A DNA stretch of 64,000 bases from Neolewinella aquimaris (GTDB lineage Bacteria; Bacteroidota; Bacteroidia; Chitinophagales; Saprospiraceae), in the NCBI RefSeq assembly GCF_014197245.1, contig NZ_JACIFF010000007.1, forward strand, positions 124,001-188,000, in the 5' to 3' direction. Of this stretch, positions 62,874 to 64,000 are shown in pieces. The first letter of the stretch is position 1, and each line of letters opens with the position of its first letter. The notes under the pieces were generated by a model. That model saw only the letters and a list, made by a program, of their open reading frames with translations, was not told the DNA's origin and searched no databases. Position numbers and translations under genes: made by a program.

Positions 62874-63471
62874 AGAAGTTGTAGTTGAATCCGGTACGCA
62901 GTTCGTACGGGGCGTCGTTCAGGCGATCCGGTTGCGTAAGGCGGAAAAGCAGCAGGAGTTCGAATCCGGTGCTGCCGGGACCACCCCCCTGGTTGAAACC
63001 CGCCCCCAGGAACGGTATGGCACGAGTCACGCGCGCCTGTCCGCCGGCCAGAAGATATTCCATATCGCTGATCAGGCTGTACTCCCCGTGGGCGAAAAGT
63101 CCCCGGTAGATTTTGGCCCGGGCGAACACTCCCGCTGACCAGCTGAAGTACTTATCCTTAATCCCGTACAGATCGTCGCGGTAGCTGTTGTACGTCACAC
63201 TGACGCGCGGGCCGGCACTCAGGAAGTTGTTGAGCTTGTACCCCACCATGGGAGATACGCCGATCTGGAAGAAACTGAAGTTGTTTCCGCCGCGAAAGCC
63301 AAGCTGGGCACCGGCACCGTACCAGAGCCCTCCGCTTTCGTTTACCATAGCCTGTCGGCCCCGGGAAGAGTAGTCGAGGTCGTCCCGTGCGGCATCTTCA
63401 CGGGTTTGTGCGAAAATGAGGGTGGTAAAAAAGAGAAGAAAACAGAGGAGGAGACAGGACTTTCGCTTCAT
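62872..63471 (-). CDS. Small outer-membrane beta-barrel-like protein
   Basis: A 199-residue exported protein with a signal peptide (MKRKSCLLLCFLLFFTTLIFA) and alternating hydrophobic strands (FFQIGVSPMVGYKLNNFLSA, then FSWSAGVFARAKIY) ending NYNF, in keeping with a small eight-strand barrel. No specific family is recognised. ATG 63471 is chosen because the signal peptide starts there. A -7 element TATCTTTG is present on the minus strand at 63494-63501, about 25 bases upstream. Confidence 0.75.
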   Translation of the reverse strand: MKRKSCLLLCFLLFFTTLIFAQTREDAARDDLDYSSRGRQAMVNESGGLWYGAGAQLGFRGGNNFSFFQIGVSPMVGYKLNNFLSAGPRVSVTYNSYRDDLYGIKDKYFSWSAGVFARAKIYRGLFAHGEYSLISDMEYLLAGGQARVTRAIPFLGAGFNQGGGPGSTGFELLLLFRLTQPDRLNDAPYELRTGFNYNF

Positions 63472-63546
63472 TGGATGGATTATTGGGGGCGCGCAAAGAT
63501 AATATGGTCGCACCGGCTTTGTTCGTAGATTTCCTACTTTGGCGCA

Positions 63547-63915
63547 ATGACCGACCGTATGAAGACGGGCAGGCGCGGAGAAGCGTTGGCACGGACCTAT
63601 CTGCTGGACAAGGGCTACCTCGTCGAGGCCGTAAACTACCGCTACCGGCGTACCGAGATCGATATCGTGGCGAAACACGGCGATGTACTGGTATTCGTAG
63701 AGGTCAAGACCCGTACTTCCCTGGCGTTCGGTCATCCGAGTATCTTCTTTAAGCGGGAGCAGCAGCGCAGGATCAGCAGGGCCGCCTCGATGTACATGGA
63801 GGAAACCGGCTACGACTGGGAAATTCGCTTTGACCTGATCGCGATCTACCTGAAATCACCCGAAGCGTACCAACTCGATCATTACGAGGACGTTTTTTTT
63901 CCCGGTCTGCACTGA
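63547..63915 (+). CDS. YraN-family (UPF0102) endonuclease-like protein
   Basis: The 122-residue protein has the restriction-endonuclease-like core of the YraN family: GRRGEALARTYLLDKGY, NYRYRRTEIDIVAKHG with the acidic metal ligands and VFVEVKTRTSLAFG (E-x-K motif). The exact cellular role is unknown. It is divergent from the small outer-membrane protein gene. Confidence 0.9.
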   Translation: MTDRMKTGRRGEALARTYLLDKGYLVEAVNYRYRRTEIDIVAKHGDVLVFVEVKTRTSLAFGHPSIFFKREQQRRISRAASMYMEETGYDWEIRFDLIAIYLKSPEAYQLDHYEDVFFPGLH

Positions 63916-63918
63916 ACG

Positions 63919-64000
63919 TCAGATCTGTGCCCGTCCCTTTAACTCCAGGTACTTTTCGATCACCTGACCGGTAAGCGCCTCGGGTCGGGTGAAGATCACT
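63919..64000 (-). CDS. Unidentified gene, 3' end only
   Basis: The minus strand shows an open frame ending at TGA (63921-63919), with C-terminal residues FTRPEALTGQVIEKYLELKG followed by RAQI. It is convergent to the YraN gene, three bases apart. Only 26 residues are visible and no family can be named. Confidence 0.5.
   Translation of the reverse strand, partial: VIFTRPEALTGQVIEKYLELKGRAQI

Overview
The window looks like chromosomal DNA of a fairly GC-rich member of the Bacteroidota, most likely a Saprospiria/Lewinella-type marine bacterium. The lineage is inferred from gldL-gldM-gldN and porU/porP (type IX secretion, T9SS), a SusC/SusD pair, T9SS C-terminal sorting domains, a long FG-GAP/VCBS lipoprotein, and promoters of the Bacteroidota TTG-N19-21-TAnnTTTG kind before the tRNA-Glu pair and gapA. 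No phage, insertion sequence, CRISPR array or rRNA was seen.

Layout. 1-5.5 kb: mfd (cut by the window edge), then gldN, gldM and gldL on the minus strand; gldK is not next to them. 5.6-12.8 kb: minus-strand genes for an MsrA-like protein, an unknown protein, an FMN split-barrel protein, a DUF3089 lipoprotein, kynureninase with an FAD oxidoreductase, and a glycosyltransferase with cysQ. 12.9-16.6 kb: two divergent esterase-fold genes, a SAM hydroxide adenosyltransferase and an outer-membrane protein. 16.6-21.1 kb: a TonB-dependent receptor followed by a T9SS-exported hydrolase-like protein without a normal nucleophile motif. 21.3-33.5 kb: envelope and housekeeping genes (uppS-bamA, hpd, recO-lnt-TamA-like, sppA, queA). 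33.5-42.8 kb: a lipoprotein, nhaD, a coiled-coil membrane protein, two tandem tRNA-Glu genes within degenerate repeats, gapA-pgk, a large GAF-like protein and phoH.

42.9-46.3 kb is the most unusual part. Two paralogous genes encode proteins made almost entirely of a nonapeptide, IVVEDIITR, repeated 10 and 8 times. All 18 copies are identical in amino acids, yet every one of the nine codons varies synonymously somewhere in the set. The pair is flanked by two seven-codon micro-ORFs, both reading MVEDIIL and differing only at synonymous third positions. Convergent to this cassette is a gene for a TPR-like helical protein, followed by a promoter, a structured non-coding RNA candidate and a strong terminator. 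I do not recognise this set as a described system; a polyprotein or signal-peptide role is hypothesis only.

46.3-64 kb: divergent porP and porU (T9SS), a susC-susD operon next to a large FG-GAP lipoprotein, pirin with a palindromic operator-like site, a NdpA-like nucleoid protein, a DUF697 protein, a small outer-membrane protein, a YraN nuclease-fold protein and the 3' end of an unidentified gene. Secretion (GldLMN, PorU, PorP), outer-membrane assembly (BamA, TamA-like, Lnt) and TonB-dependent uptake are the main functional themes.
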